From: Eucommia ulmoides
Lineage: Eukaryota; Streptophyta; Magnoliopsida; Garryales; Eucommiaceae
NCBI GenBank assembly: GCA_016647705.1
Contig: JAENRU010000488.1
Coordinates: 1,093,501 to 1,157,500, forward strand
Direction of reading: 5' to 3'
Length of the DNA stretch: 64,000 nucleotides
In this document: piece after piece, positions 46,502 through 57,490 of the stretch
How positions within the stretch are numbered: position 1 is the stretch's first letter
How the letters are laid out: the number at the start of each line of letters is the position of its first letter
Position numbers and translations under genes: made by a program
Notes under the pieces: model-generated
What the model saw: the letters and a program-made list of their open reading frames with translations, nothing else
Database searches by the model: none
What the model was told of the DNA's origin: nothing

Positions 46502-48522
46502 GTATGCGATAAACTCTTCGTTTGTTTTAGGTAGCGTTTGGTTTCATGGGATTGGAATTAGAAATTAACACACGGTGAACATGTTTCTGTTTTCTAATTT
46601 CTAATTTTTGTTTCTAATTTTTAGGGCCTGTTGAGGTTCAAAGGGGGGGCTCCCCCTCCCCCCCTTACCTTATTAAGTGATTGGTGGTGGTAGTAGTACC
46701 TTCAAATGGCTACATAATTGATTGAGAGATCAATTGTGATGCCCTCTTCTCTCTAAAGTTGTTTTCACTCTTCATCTTTTTTCTCTTTGGCACATGATGT
46801 GCTTCTGAAAAAACAAAAATAGAGTTGGGGAACAAAATCTAATGGATTCAAGTTGTTCAACTGGGGATGAAACAGGAACCCATTTGGATGATCATGATTT
46901 AAAGTTTTGAGGAGATTTTTCAATTAATGTGGAATGTTTTTTGTTTTTTTTTTAACAGTAAAAACGGTGAAGTTTTTTCATGATTGAGGAATCCGAAGGT
47001 GTGTATGGTCTACTTTCCGTTTCGAAAGATTTTAATGTCTATGTTTTATAAACAGTGGTATTTGTAAAGATTTTAGTTTTTTTCTCATTGGGAATAAATA
47101 ATGTGGGAAATGGTGTTTGTTCTCGATTGTTAGTTTTCAATTGTTATTGTTAGGGATGTTCAAATGAAATAGGTGTGGAATATTGTATAAATAGATGAGA
47201 TTATGTCAAAAAAAATTGTGTGTGTATATATATATATATATATGTATTTTGTTTTATACCCGTGCCTTTAGGCAAATTGTTTTAGTAATGTTTGTTTCAG
47301 GCATAGATTTGTTGTCTTTGAAAACACGTGTTAACAATTTAAATTCATTATTGTTTTTTATGTTTGTGGTTGTGGTTACTGTCAGTATATTCTGTAATGT
47401 TTTTTTTTTATGTTGGGTCTGTTGATTTTTCTACTTAATTGCGTAAGTATTAGGTTTTCTTTTTTTCGTCCGTGCCTGGTTATACGCTAGTATATAATAA
47501 AATAGGACATACATAAATGTTCTAGGCGAATTTCAAGCACTTTTTTTATCTCCCATAAAGAATGGTTCAAATTGATTCTCATTTATTTTTAGTTTATATT
47601 AAAAATAGGTTAAAATATAAATCACGGAATAATAAGTTTTGTTTTCATTTTTAATTTTTTCCCTTCCATTTTTACAAGGGTTATTTGTTTGGCCGTGCGC
47701 CCACTCTTGCGCTTCTCTCTCTTCTTTCCCATCTTCCCTCCTCGCCTGCTCCACCGCCTGCTCCACCGCCATCGCCGACCCCTCCTCCCCTCTCTCTCTC
47801 TTTCTTTATGGAAACCCCCTCTTCTATGGAAACCATTAATCAAACCTAGGCATCCAAATAAGCACATCTCAATACAAATCTCTCAGTATTTTGCCTCCTA
47901 GGGTTAAGGCATTCGCGATTTCTGCCGATTAAGCCACCGTTCGAGTTTGTCATTGCTTTGATTGAGATTTCTCTCTCTTCGCTGTCGTCCGAGCTGCCGA
48001 TTCTCGATTTCTCTCTTTTCACTGCCGATTCTAGCAGCTTTGACGCATCAGAAGTTTTCGATTGGATTGTGATGGGTATCAATTAAACTTATTTGGTATT
48101 TGATTTCATTTACTCTTATTTCTCTAAAATCATTACTTTGTTCAATTACTGCTCTGTTCATCAATTTGTTCGTCAACTGTTCTTCAATTACTGCTTTTGA
48201 TAGTGTTCCCAAATTCCCAATTTTCTGTCATTGCTAGGGTTTTTTGACTGCTAAAAATCTCTGCCCAATTCGATCTCTGGCCCTAGGGTTAAGTAAGGTA
48301 TGTAAAATTGTTTTTGTGGTGATTGTTCTTCAATTTTTGGACTGTTCTTAACGCCCATTCATGTGATTGTTCTTCAATTGTTATGAATGCCAGTTTGAAC
48401 AATTTTCCATTGCTTCGAGTTAACAAATTTATTGCTTTGAGTTTTGCTCGCTTTTTTGTTTTTCATTTATGTTCAGTTCTTTTATTTCCTGCAACTACTA
48501 CTGATTTTCTTCATATTGACTT

Positions 48523-48558
<36 letters not shown>

Positions 48559-49638
48559 TGTTATTGTTAGGGTTTTTTGGCTACTGAAAATCTCTGCCCA
48601 ATCCGATCTCTGGCCTTAGGGTTAAGTAAGGTATGTAAAATTGATTTTGTGGTGATTAATTCATGAAATTACAGTTTTTGAATCATATTGTTTTGAGCTT
48701 AACTTGATGTCTTGAATGTTATATATTTCGTGGTTTGAAAATGATGTTTCAGGTTCACAGATCTGTTGAAATCACTCAATTTCTAGACCTTCATCGACGT
48801 CGTATTTCTTTAGGGTAATTCATTAGGGTTCGTTTGGATTTGTTGTCCCTAATTTCTTAAATTAGTTGTCCCAATCTCCCAGATTTCCAGACCTCCATCG
48901 ACGTCGTCCACATAGATTTGACCTAAAACGAGTTTTTGGGTTCTTAATTTTCTTTATTTTCAAATGTTGTCACTGACCATCTTACATTTTAATCATTCTT
49001 AATGTTTTAGGAGTTAGGCCTCCAATGTTGCAGCCTTCGTCCACACACTGTCGCAGAGTTAGGCCTGCAATGTTGTTTTCTGCCTCCCTTTCCTCTGTTA
49101 ATCTCACTGCCACCGCCTTCAAAATTTGCCACTATTGCCCACCACCAGGTATGCCCCTAATGTGACTATGGATATTAAGTTTTGAGTTTCAGAAATTTGT
49201 TTGATGTTCAGAAATTTGTTTATGTTTTAGTTTCATGATTTTTATTTTTTAGGACCAATATGAAAGAGAAAGAGGAAAGGGAAAAATAAGAAAATTTTGT
49301 TATGGTTTTGATTGGGAAATCATGATTTTGCGGGGGACAATGGAAAGCGAAAATGGAGAAGAACAAATGGATTTAGAGGTACTAATTTTTTTTTTTTTAA
49401 CGCATTATTGATGATCAAAGCCCTATGTTTCAAGTGGATCGCTTCAAATGAGATGTTAAGAATCATCCTTTAATTGTATCTATTGTCTGCACATTTTTTT
49501 TTTAACAAATTCTAGCATTTTTAATATTTTGTTGTCTTATTATATTCATTTTCAATTTCATGTTTTTGTTTCAATTCTAATTTTATGTTTTTTGAAGTAT
49601 GAAATATGATGTTTAAAAGATGACTAGTGTTTGGAATG
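46502..49638. other. Unassigned region after the kinesin fragment
   Basis: No further kinesin exon. 47,650-49,160 is GC-richer and CT-rich like a 5' UTR/intron region. A segment at 48238-48312 (tctctgcccaattcgatctc, taagtaaggtatgtaaaatt) recurs at 48569-48645, a direct repeat 331 bp apart. (CT)n/(GT)n at about 48522-48560. Confidence 0.4.
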
Positions 49639-50614
49639 CTAGGAAGCACGGACACGGACACCGACACCGACACCGACACGACATGATACAGACACAGTGA
49701 CACGACAATTTTTCAAAAACCCCGACATGGTCACAGGACATGTCAATAAATGAATATATAATTTTATTTTCATTAAGTAAATTCATTTATAAAATATTAA
49801 GATAATTATATATTAATTTTTTTTTTTTAAAAATATTAGGATATTTATAATTTCTACTATTTACTAAATATAATATATTAAAAAATAAAAAATAAAATAA
49901 AAAGTTAGAATAATCTTTATCTTGTACTTAAGATTCACCTTCACAATAATATTAACATGAATTATTAAAAATTTAAGGGGACAAATGTATAATTTAATAT
50001 TAAAATGTTCTAAAATCCAAATGAAATATTAAGAAATGATTTGGGCCAAAAAGGGCCCAAGTCAAGTGTATTCTCTAATGGAAAGGTTAATATAGAGAGA
50101 GTTCCAATGTAAGACAGAAATTCATGTGTTTTGGTGGGTTTTGATGGGTTTCCTCCTCGGGAACAACTAAGAAGAGGTTTCGATGGTGGTTTCGATGGGT
50201 TTCCTCCTTGGGAAGAAGACATCATTGCTATGTCATCTGAAATTGATCGAAGGAGGATGAGCTAGACCAAAATCAAGGATCTGCGATGGCAATCCAGACC
50301 AACATCGCACATGGATTTCTCTTTTTCTCTCTCTCTCTCTGCATTGAGGAGCTACGATGGCGACTGCAACGTGAGAGCTATGTTCGGCGGCAGAGCTTTT
50401 TGATTTTCAAAATCTGCAAAGGTATGTTTGGCGACGGCGACACGTTTACCTTCGCGTGTCTGACACGGTTATCTTCACTTGTCCGCGCCGTGTCGGAAGT
50501 AATAAAAATCAATGAAAATTTCCGACACATGTCCGAGCCGTGTCAGAGGCTTGTCGGTGTCCGACACGTGTCGGATACCGACACTATCTCCTGCGGAGTG
50601 TCCGTGCTTCTTAG
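49639..50614. mobile_element. hAT-like non-autonomous element
   Basis: Ends CTAGGAAGCACGGACAC and, inverted, CTAAGAAGCACGGACAC. An 8-bp duplication TTGGAATG is at 49631-49638 and 50615-50622, fitting hAT. Subterminal regions are dense in GACACGG/CCGTGTC words (49,650-49,740 and 50,440-50,600). An internal short repeat uses gggtttcctcc. No transposase. A MULE with a 9-bp TSD carrying one mismatch is the alternative. Confidence 0.75.
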
Positions 50615-50928
50615 TTGGAATGTCTAAGTCATTATATATTTGCAGCTTGTTTTTTTTACTTTTTCTTTCTTTGGTGCAGATTTTTTATTGTCTTTGAGTT
50701 GAAAATTTGGAGATTCTTTTGTCTTGAGTTAATTTTGTGTATAGATTAAATTTTGCATTTATTTTTTTAATTTCCCGGTAAATATTGTCATGTTTTTAAG
50801 ATTTTGAATTTTATGTATATTGTTATTTTTTTTTTTTTAGCCTGTTTTCTATATTTAAAAGTTGTAAGGGGCGTTTGTTTACATTTTTGTTCCTGTTTTT
50901 TCTTTTCAATTTCTAGAAATTTAGTTCT

Positions 50929-50973
<45 letters not shown>

Positions 50974-52175
50974 GAGTAATTAATTATTTAGTCATTTAGT
51001 GATGTATAAACTAGAAAATAGAAATTTAATTAAAATAATTAAGTTTATGGTCCTCATAGAAATTATAGAAAAATGTCTTTGATAAATGCCCTTCCAATTT
51101 ATTTTTATTTATGAACTGTGCTATTGGAATTTTTGTGTAAATATTCACTCTATATTTCAGAATTATTTTTAGTTCACTAAAAAATGATTCACACGTTTTG
51201 TGTGAGTATTCACTCCAATTTTCAGAACAAAATTTTTAATTTACTCAATTTATGCTCAAACAATGATTCACAAGTTCTGTGTGAATATTCACTCAATATT
51301 TTAGAAATAATTATTTATATTTTACTCATATTTTTAATTAAACAATGGTTCACACTTTTTGTGTGAATGTCCACTCAATATTTCAGAACAATATTTTGAT
51401 TCACTCAAAAATTACTCGACAAAATAGTTCACACGTGTTTTGTGAACGTTCACTAAAAAATTTGAGAAACGAAAAAGGGATGGGAAATTGGGAAATTGGA
51501 TCAAACACATCATGAGTAAATGCAAACTCTACACAAATCAACAAAAAAATCACATGTAACATTGATTAGTCTGCAAATTCACGGCACAATTTGAACATTC
51601 ACGTGAAACCAAAATAAAAAAGAACTTAAATTCATTGATCTAAACACATTTATTTATGTGAACGAAAATGTTAATGTGTGAATATTAACGTAAAAATTCA
51701 CTCACAATCAGTAAAGATATTCATGAACAAAAAAAAAAAAACTAAGATTAACGAAAAATTTGGAACAAATCGAATAAGATTTGGGATTTTCATTGGATGA
51801 GACCGATAGAGAGAACTAGAGAGAGAGAGAGAACCAGATGACGGGCGGCAACTAGGTACTGGTTTTTCTTCTTTTTTTTGGAAAAAAACTTGGCCAGATG
51901 ATTGAGTGAGAAACTCTCTTTCTCTAAGAAAGTGACAAAGCATGAAGCGGTCTTCCGGCGAATCCTACCGCCGGTGGACGGATGCGACACTTTTGGGTCT
52001 CTGACTCTTATGTATCTCAGCCTCTTTCTGTTCCCCCACTGCAGGCAAAACTCCATCTCCGGTGGCACGAGATCTGAATGAGATCGAGAGAGAGAACTAG
52101 AGAGAGAGAGAGAGAACCAGACACGGTGCAATGAAATTAGGTTGGATTTTTTTTTTTTTTTATATGGTTTTCAAC

Positions 52176-52212
<37 letters not shown>

Positions 52213-52786
52213 GTATAAATGTCTCTTCACACATTTTTTTTTTTTTTTCAAAGTAGGTTTGATTGGTTATTTTTACATTATATTTGCATTTTTTTTCTTG
52301 CAACGGGTTCAATTGGTGTAATTATATTTGCATTAGATTTTTGTTTGCAATAATCGTTATAATTGTTGTAATTGAATGAGAATGTTGTATAAATAAAGGT
52401 AAGAAAAAAAAAATAGTTAACTTTATATTATTAGTTATTGTTATGTTGGTTTAAGAATCGGAGTGTTTGAGAATGTTGTATAAACAAAACAAGTTATGTT
52501 ATTTTTTTAAATGTTGGTTATTGTTGTGTCACTTAAAAAATGGGAGTTGAGAAGTGTTTTATAATTTTTTTAAATTTTTTACATGTATTATTAATTTTAT
52601 TTAATTGTGGTTCATTGGAATTAATTGATGATGGATAATTTTTTTTGATAATTTGATGATTTATTTATTTCATTATTTCAATTTTATTTTTTTCATTGTT
52701 TTGTTGTTTAGATTTTTTATACAATTTGATTTGTTTTTTTTTTTTTAACAAATGAAAGGGTTTTCAGTCGAGACATGGGTTATCTA
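50615..52786. other. Non-coding region with short tandem repeats
   Basis: No gene. About five units of 64-82 bp built on gtgtgaatattcactcaa recur at 51133, 51197, 51279, 51359 and 51438. GA-rich blocks with gagagaactagagagaga occur at about 51810 and 52085. (AT)n at 50932-50971 and 52177-52208. Confidence 0.6.
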
Positions 52787-52800
52787 CTTCTATTAGGAAA

Positions 52801-52848
<48 letters not shown>

Positions 52849-52862
52849 TTTCCTAATAGAAG
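52787..52862. repeat. Perfect 76-bp palindrome with AT core
   Basis: cttctattaggaaactaat on the left is the exact inverse of attagtttcctaatagaag on the right, joined by (AT)n. The right arm is the left edge of GLP segment copy 2. Confidence 0.88.
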
Positions 52863-54288
52863 GCATGATGCGAACCTCACGTTGATTCTCATCAAGGCAC
52901 CATTCTTTGTACCCAAAAAAAGAAAAAGAAAAAAACACCATTCTTGAAGGACAAGCAGACCAATTTCTTTTCCCCTCGTTGACACTTCATACATTGTTTA
53001 ATATCTTTTATTTATATATGTAAGATATTGTTAATCTATAAAGTGTGAAAGAGGGGAAAATAAATTAGTATATATTGCTTGTTCTTCAAGAATGGTGATA
53101 TCCTTTTTTTTTTTTTTTTTGGTACAAAGAATGGTGCCTTTTATCAGGAAGTTGCCGGCTCTTTTTTAATTTTTTTGATTAAGATATGACGAAAGGATTT
53201 TCTTATATAGACAAATTCAATGGGTGGAAGTGGTCAAATAATTTTTTTTTTATTTGTTCGTTTTGTTTTTCGGTATAGGTTCTATTGATGTAAGTCATAT
53301 CAATATGACATCAGATATTGAGGTGACTCACATGAATAGAACCAATACCAAAAAACAAAACATTAACAATATTTTTACATGTATTTACACACTAATTTCT
53401 TTTCCTGACGTTGACATTTTATACATTAATTAACAATATATATATAACTTTGTATATATCAATATTGTTTATTTTTCACACATAATAATACAAGTATTTT
53501 ATAATCTTTCAATATTCCGCTCTCAATTTTTTTAATATGATATCAATAGCTTACTTTTCCCAACTTTTTTCCAATATGGTATCTAGCAAATTTTAATCTC
53601 TTTAAATAATTAAGAATATCAATAATTAAATAAATAAATAATAAAAGAAAAAAAAAATACATATCTAGTAGATCGAGACGTGTAAGCACTATTTTAGAAA
53701 GAGATACGTTCCTTCTATGCACATGTTTGAACAACAAGTCATTCTTAAGATATAACGATCCAAGAAGTCAAGGTGCAAACAAGACAGCTCGATATTGAAC
53801 AGATCGCGAACCTTATTACTTGTAAACATCAAGTATATAATATTTGTGAAATATCACAAAATATAATTTCTCTCTATTTTTTCGTCTCAATAAAACCATG
53901 CTATTTCATATATTATCATCATCTAGTACCATACTATTATCTCTAAATTTCTCTACATCACTTTTTTCTCTTCTTTTTCTATATATTTTTTCATTTATAT
54001 AGTTTATGAATTATGTAACTTTTATTATAATATTAAGTACTAATAATATTATAATTAAATTTTTTGGTATACCCACGAGTGTTTCCACAACCATACAGGG
54101 TGTGAGAATAATCTCGTTCGGGATTCGGTGACTGTCCCTCCCAACAATTGCTATTTCACAGGCTCAAACTCTTGATCTTGATGAGGTCCATCAACTGTTT
54201 TAACTCAAGTCTGCCTTACCGTTTGAGCTACACTATATTGGTATAATATTATAATTAATAAAATCTCTTATTATATACATAAATATTA

Positions 54289-54487
54289 GGGTTAATTACA
54301 CTTTACTCCCGTGGTTTGGAAATCGCCACTTACCTCCCCTGTGGTTAGATTTTCAAACTACTTACCCCCCTGTAAGGGGGTAAGTGCACCAAATATTTGA
54401 TCGTTTGGGGGGGTAAGTGGCGATTTTCAAATCACAGGGAGTAAGTACAAATTGATTAAACCACTGGGGATAAAATGTAATTAACCC
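54289..54487. mobile_element. MITE of the GGGTTAATTACAC family
   Basis: A perfect 9-bp TSD TAAATATTA (54280-54288 and 54488-54496). TIRs GGGTTAATTACACTTTA and, inverted, GGGTTAATTACATTTTA. The matching place in copy 1 (about 26850) has no insertion, so it landed after the duplication. Confidence 0.9.
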
Positions 54488-54786
54488 TAAATATTATAAT
54501 AAATTAATATAATAAAATTTAAAAAGTCATGTTAATAAATTTTATAATTTAATCACAATAATAATACATAATAAACATGAAATTAGAATCCACAATTATA
54601 ATTATTATAAATATATTATTAATAATAATTTTATTAAATAAAATAATGTAACTTATATATATAATAATATATTTTAGTTTAAATTATTTTCCTAATAAGT
54701 GCCACCTCAGAAAAGTTAATTAGAGAAAATGTCAAATATTGTTTCCTGCATGTAATTTGGAAGATGATGGATCATGTATTTTGTTC

Positions 54787-54794
54787 TATATAAA
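54787..54794 (+). promoter_or_regulatory. TATA box of GLP copy 2
   Basis: TATATAAA, 64 bp before the start codon, conserved with copy 1. Confidence 0.75.
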
Positions 54795-54850
54795 CCCATC
54801 CAAACCCCCCCAATGAAATCAGCAAATCGAATCCAGATCACCCATCGAAA

Positions 54851-55495
54851 ATGCTTCGGTTTTTTTTCTTCTTCTTCTTCTTCATTTCTTTCCTCGTCTT
54901 CTCCACCTCCATTAATGCAGCTGTTCAAGACTTTTGTGTGGGTAACCAAGAACTCCCTGAAAGCCCTGCGGGTTACGCCTGCAAGAACCCTGCTAATGTC
55001 ACGGTGGATGACTTTGTGTTTTCGGGGCTAGCCGTGCCTGGAAACACTTCCAACATCGCAAAATCCGCGGTGACGTTTGCATTCGCCGCTGAATTTCCGG
55101 GGTTCAACGGCTTGGGCCTCGCCATGGCGCGGTTGGACCTGGCCCCCGGCGGAGTGATTCCAATGCACACACACCATGGTGGCTCCGAAGTGATTATAGT
55201 GATTCACGGCTCCCTTACTGCTGGTTTCATCTCCTCGACCGACGTCCCTTATGTGAAAACACTGAAGGTGGGTGAAATCATGATATTTCCTCAGGGGTTG
55301 TTGCATTTTCAAATAAATGAAGGTCACGAACCAGCTCTTGCCTTTGTGAGTTTGAACAGCGCAAGCCCCGGCATCCAAATCCTTGCTACTTCATTGTTTG
55401 GGAACAACTTTCCTACCAAATACGTGGAAGCGACCACATTCATTGATGCTGCTGAGGTGAAAAGGCTCAAGGCTATTTTTGGAGGCACCGGCTAA
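54851..55495 (+). CDS. Germin-like protein, ABP19-like (copy 2)
   Basis: An intronless 214-residue paralogue of the gene at 27238, two residues longer because of a longer Phe run in the signal peptide (about residues 1-24). C29 and C44 form the expected N-terminal pair. Box 1 is GGVIPMHTHHGGSE with ligands H106, H108 and E113. Box 2 keeps H152 in GLLHFQIN. It has HTH where copy 1 has HIH, and VIHGSL where copy 1 has VIKGSL. Ligands and flanking folds are intact, so both copies could be active. Expected to be secreted. The start follows the first ATG after the TATA box. The 11 differences from copy 1 are mostly surface-type changes (K/E, E/K, N/D), with no stop or frameshift. No evidence of expression can be read from DNA. 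Confidence 0.95.
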   Translation: MLRFFFFFFFFISFLVFSTSINAAVQDFCVGNQELPESPAGYACKNPANVTVDDFVFSGLAVPGNTSNIAKSAVTFAFAAEFPGFNGLGLAMARLDLAPGGVIPMHTHHGGSEVIIVIHGSLTAGFISSTDVPYVKTLKVGEIMIFPQGLLHFQINEGHEPALAFVSLNSASPGIQILATSLFGNNFPTKYVEATTFIDAAEVKRLKAIFGGTG

Positions 55496-55552
55496 GTCCG
55501 CCTTCGCCAAAATCGTAGTCTCTAGACATGCAAAATAATGATATGTATCGAC

Positions 55553-55558
55553 AATAAA
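55553..55558 (+). terminator. Poly(A) signal of GLP copy 2
   Basis: AATAAA 58 bp after the stop, as in copy 1. Confidence 0.6.
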
Positions 55559-55792
55559 TCTCGTATCAAACACTCTTCTAATATTTTATCTTCACCGAGC
55601 TTCGAATTCAACAGCCAGCCCCCTTTTCTGCTTTGAGAGTGTGTGTGTGTATCTTCCTCTTAACTCATTACTTCATACTGAATCCAACCATGACCATTCT
55701 GCTATGTTTTTGGTATCAAGCATGCTCTAAACTTGCAGCATCTGTCAATACACTGTGCGCAGAAACAAATGACAATGATTAATTAAACAAGG

Positions 55793-56015
55793 GGTTAATT
55801 TCACTTTACCCCCTTGTGATTTGCACGTTTTTCACTTTGTCCCCCCATAGTTTGGATGTCAGTACTTTGCCCTCCTGTGATGTTGGACTAAATTGCAATG
55901 ATAACTCTGTTAATGGAAAACGTAAAATTCAATTTTACCCTTCTTAAATTGTTAATACTTATTCAGGGGGAAAATCCAAAAGGTCCAAACCATAGGGGGT
56001 AAAGTGCAATTAACC
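55793..56015. mobile_element. GGTTAATTGCAC-family MITE, intact copy
   Basis: Ends GGTTAATTTCACTTTA and TAAAGTGCAATTAACC. It is the counterpart of 28178-29676 without the MULE, and shows the empty site (ttgttaatacttattc) of that insertion. Confidence 0.75.
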
Positions 56016-56192
56016 AATACTCTCTCTCCCCTCCCCCCGCGGCTACCACCATGCCGGCCACCCTCAACCACCCCTCTCTCTTTCCCTATATTTCTCTATT
56101 AAAGCCGAAAATTAGAAAAATAAAACATGAAAGAGATTACGAAAGCGAAAATGAATGGGGGAGGCTTCGATTCGCCTTTGATTCAGATTGCC

Positions 56193-56363
56193 ATGACTGC
56201 AACAAACAGTTGCCATGCGAGAGAATCTCTCATCCTCGCAGACCTTCCGAGTTTCTTTGCCAAGCTGTGCCTTAGTTCGGATCCTGAATATCCTTTTCAG
56301 AAGAAGATTGTCACCGCCTCATACAATATGTTTGGATTGAGGAATAAGACCCCGTTTGGTTAG
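56193..56363 (+). other. 56-codon frame, copy 2
   Basis: Same length as 29884-30054, with a shared QKKIVTASYN core. High replacement rate argues against coding. Confidence 0.25.
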
Positions 56364-56416
56364 AGAGAGAGAGAGAGAGGCATTTACAGCCATCCATCAT
56401 AACTATATATCGTTTA

Positions 56417-56997
56417 CGGCTCATTTGGTTGGACGTAATGGAATGAGGAAAATAAAATAAAATAATGAAATATAATAAAATTCATTATGAGGACATAATG
56501 GAAATTTTATTATATTTCACTATTCTAATTATTCACTCATTTTATTATATTTTACTATTCCGTTCAATTTTTAGTTTCTATTCTCTAATTTCTGTTTTTA
56601 TTCTCAATTTTCAAATTTTGTTTTCTAATTTCTATTTATGTTCTCAATTTTCAGTTTATGTTTTCAATTTTCTGTTCTCAATTTTTCTATTATCTTATTT
56701 TCTTTTTCTATTCTGATCAATTTTATGTTATTTAATTTTCTATTTTTATTCTCAATTTTTAGTTTCTATTCTTAATTTTCTATTTTTGTTCTCAATTTTC
56801 AGTTCCTGTTCTCAATTTTTTGTTTTTGTTCTCAATTTTCTATTTTCTAATTTTTGTTTTTGTTTTCTAATTTCTGGATTGGACTGGATCAGCGATGAAC
56901 TTTTTTGTAATTCTAGTTTTGATTCCACTGAACTGGACTTGATTTCAGTCAATTTCAAATGGAATCCCATTCCCTTGGTTTTCATTCCAATGGAATC
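56417..56997. mobile_element. Harbinger-like MITE, cut by LTR element
   Basis: Left end CGGCTCATTTGGTTGGACG matches 30100. The right part is missing because the element at 56998 starts after tggaatc, which in copy 1 continues into the MITE. Confidence 0.65.
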
Positions 56998-57451
56998 TGT
57001 AGACATGATATTTTGTCTGCTGAGCAAAATAATTTTATGTTTAACTTTGCTTTATTTATTTATTTATTTTTTATTTCAGAAAAAAAATAGTGTTGGTTAG
57101 GAGTAAATTGGAAAAAAAGGGACAAATCAAGACAACCAAATGGAAGCATGAACCGTACCCTGCATGTGCGAACAGTACCTGAACACGTGAATAGTATCCC
57201 GCGTGCATAAACAATGATTTTGAATAGTATCGCATGCATGAACAGTGATCGTGAATAGTATCTCCATCCGTGAATAGTAACCACAGGATCATGAACAGTA
57301 CCACCGCTTGAATAGTAAACTGCGTGAATAGTGAACAACCTTTTTTTATAATTTTCATTTTGCCTTTCTCGAAGTCGATAAATGGGAGACATTTTCATTT
57401 GTGAAAGGATGATTTGGAGAAAAATGTTTTGGAAGAAATCTTATTAGAGGT

Positions 57452-57490
<39 letters not shown>

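Larger units (their letters stand above)
52845..56997. repeat. Segmental duplication copy 2 (GLP segment)
   Basis: Collinear with 25505-30730. Differences include a private MITE at 54289-54487 and truncation on the right by an LTR element at 56998. Confidence 0.85.

Noticed and set aside
47485-47490. CTAGT as a Helitron 3' end behind the kinesin fragment
   Set aside because: No hairpin directly before it.
47622-47901. Arg- and Ser-rich frames near 47.7 kb
   Set aside because: CT-rich UTR-like DNA; overlapping frames on both strands without domains.
57060-57398. Minus-strand frames in the LTR
   Set aside because: They follow the short cgtgaatagtatc repeats of the LTR.
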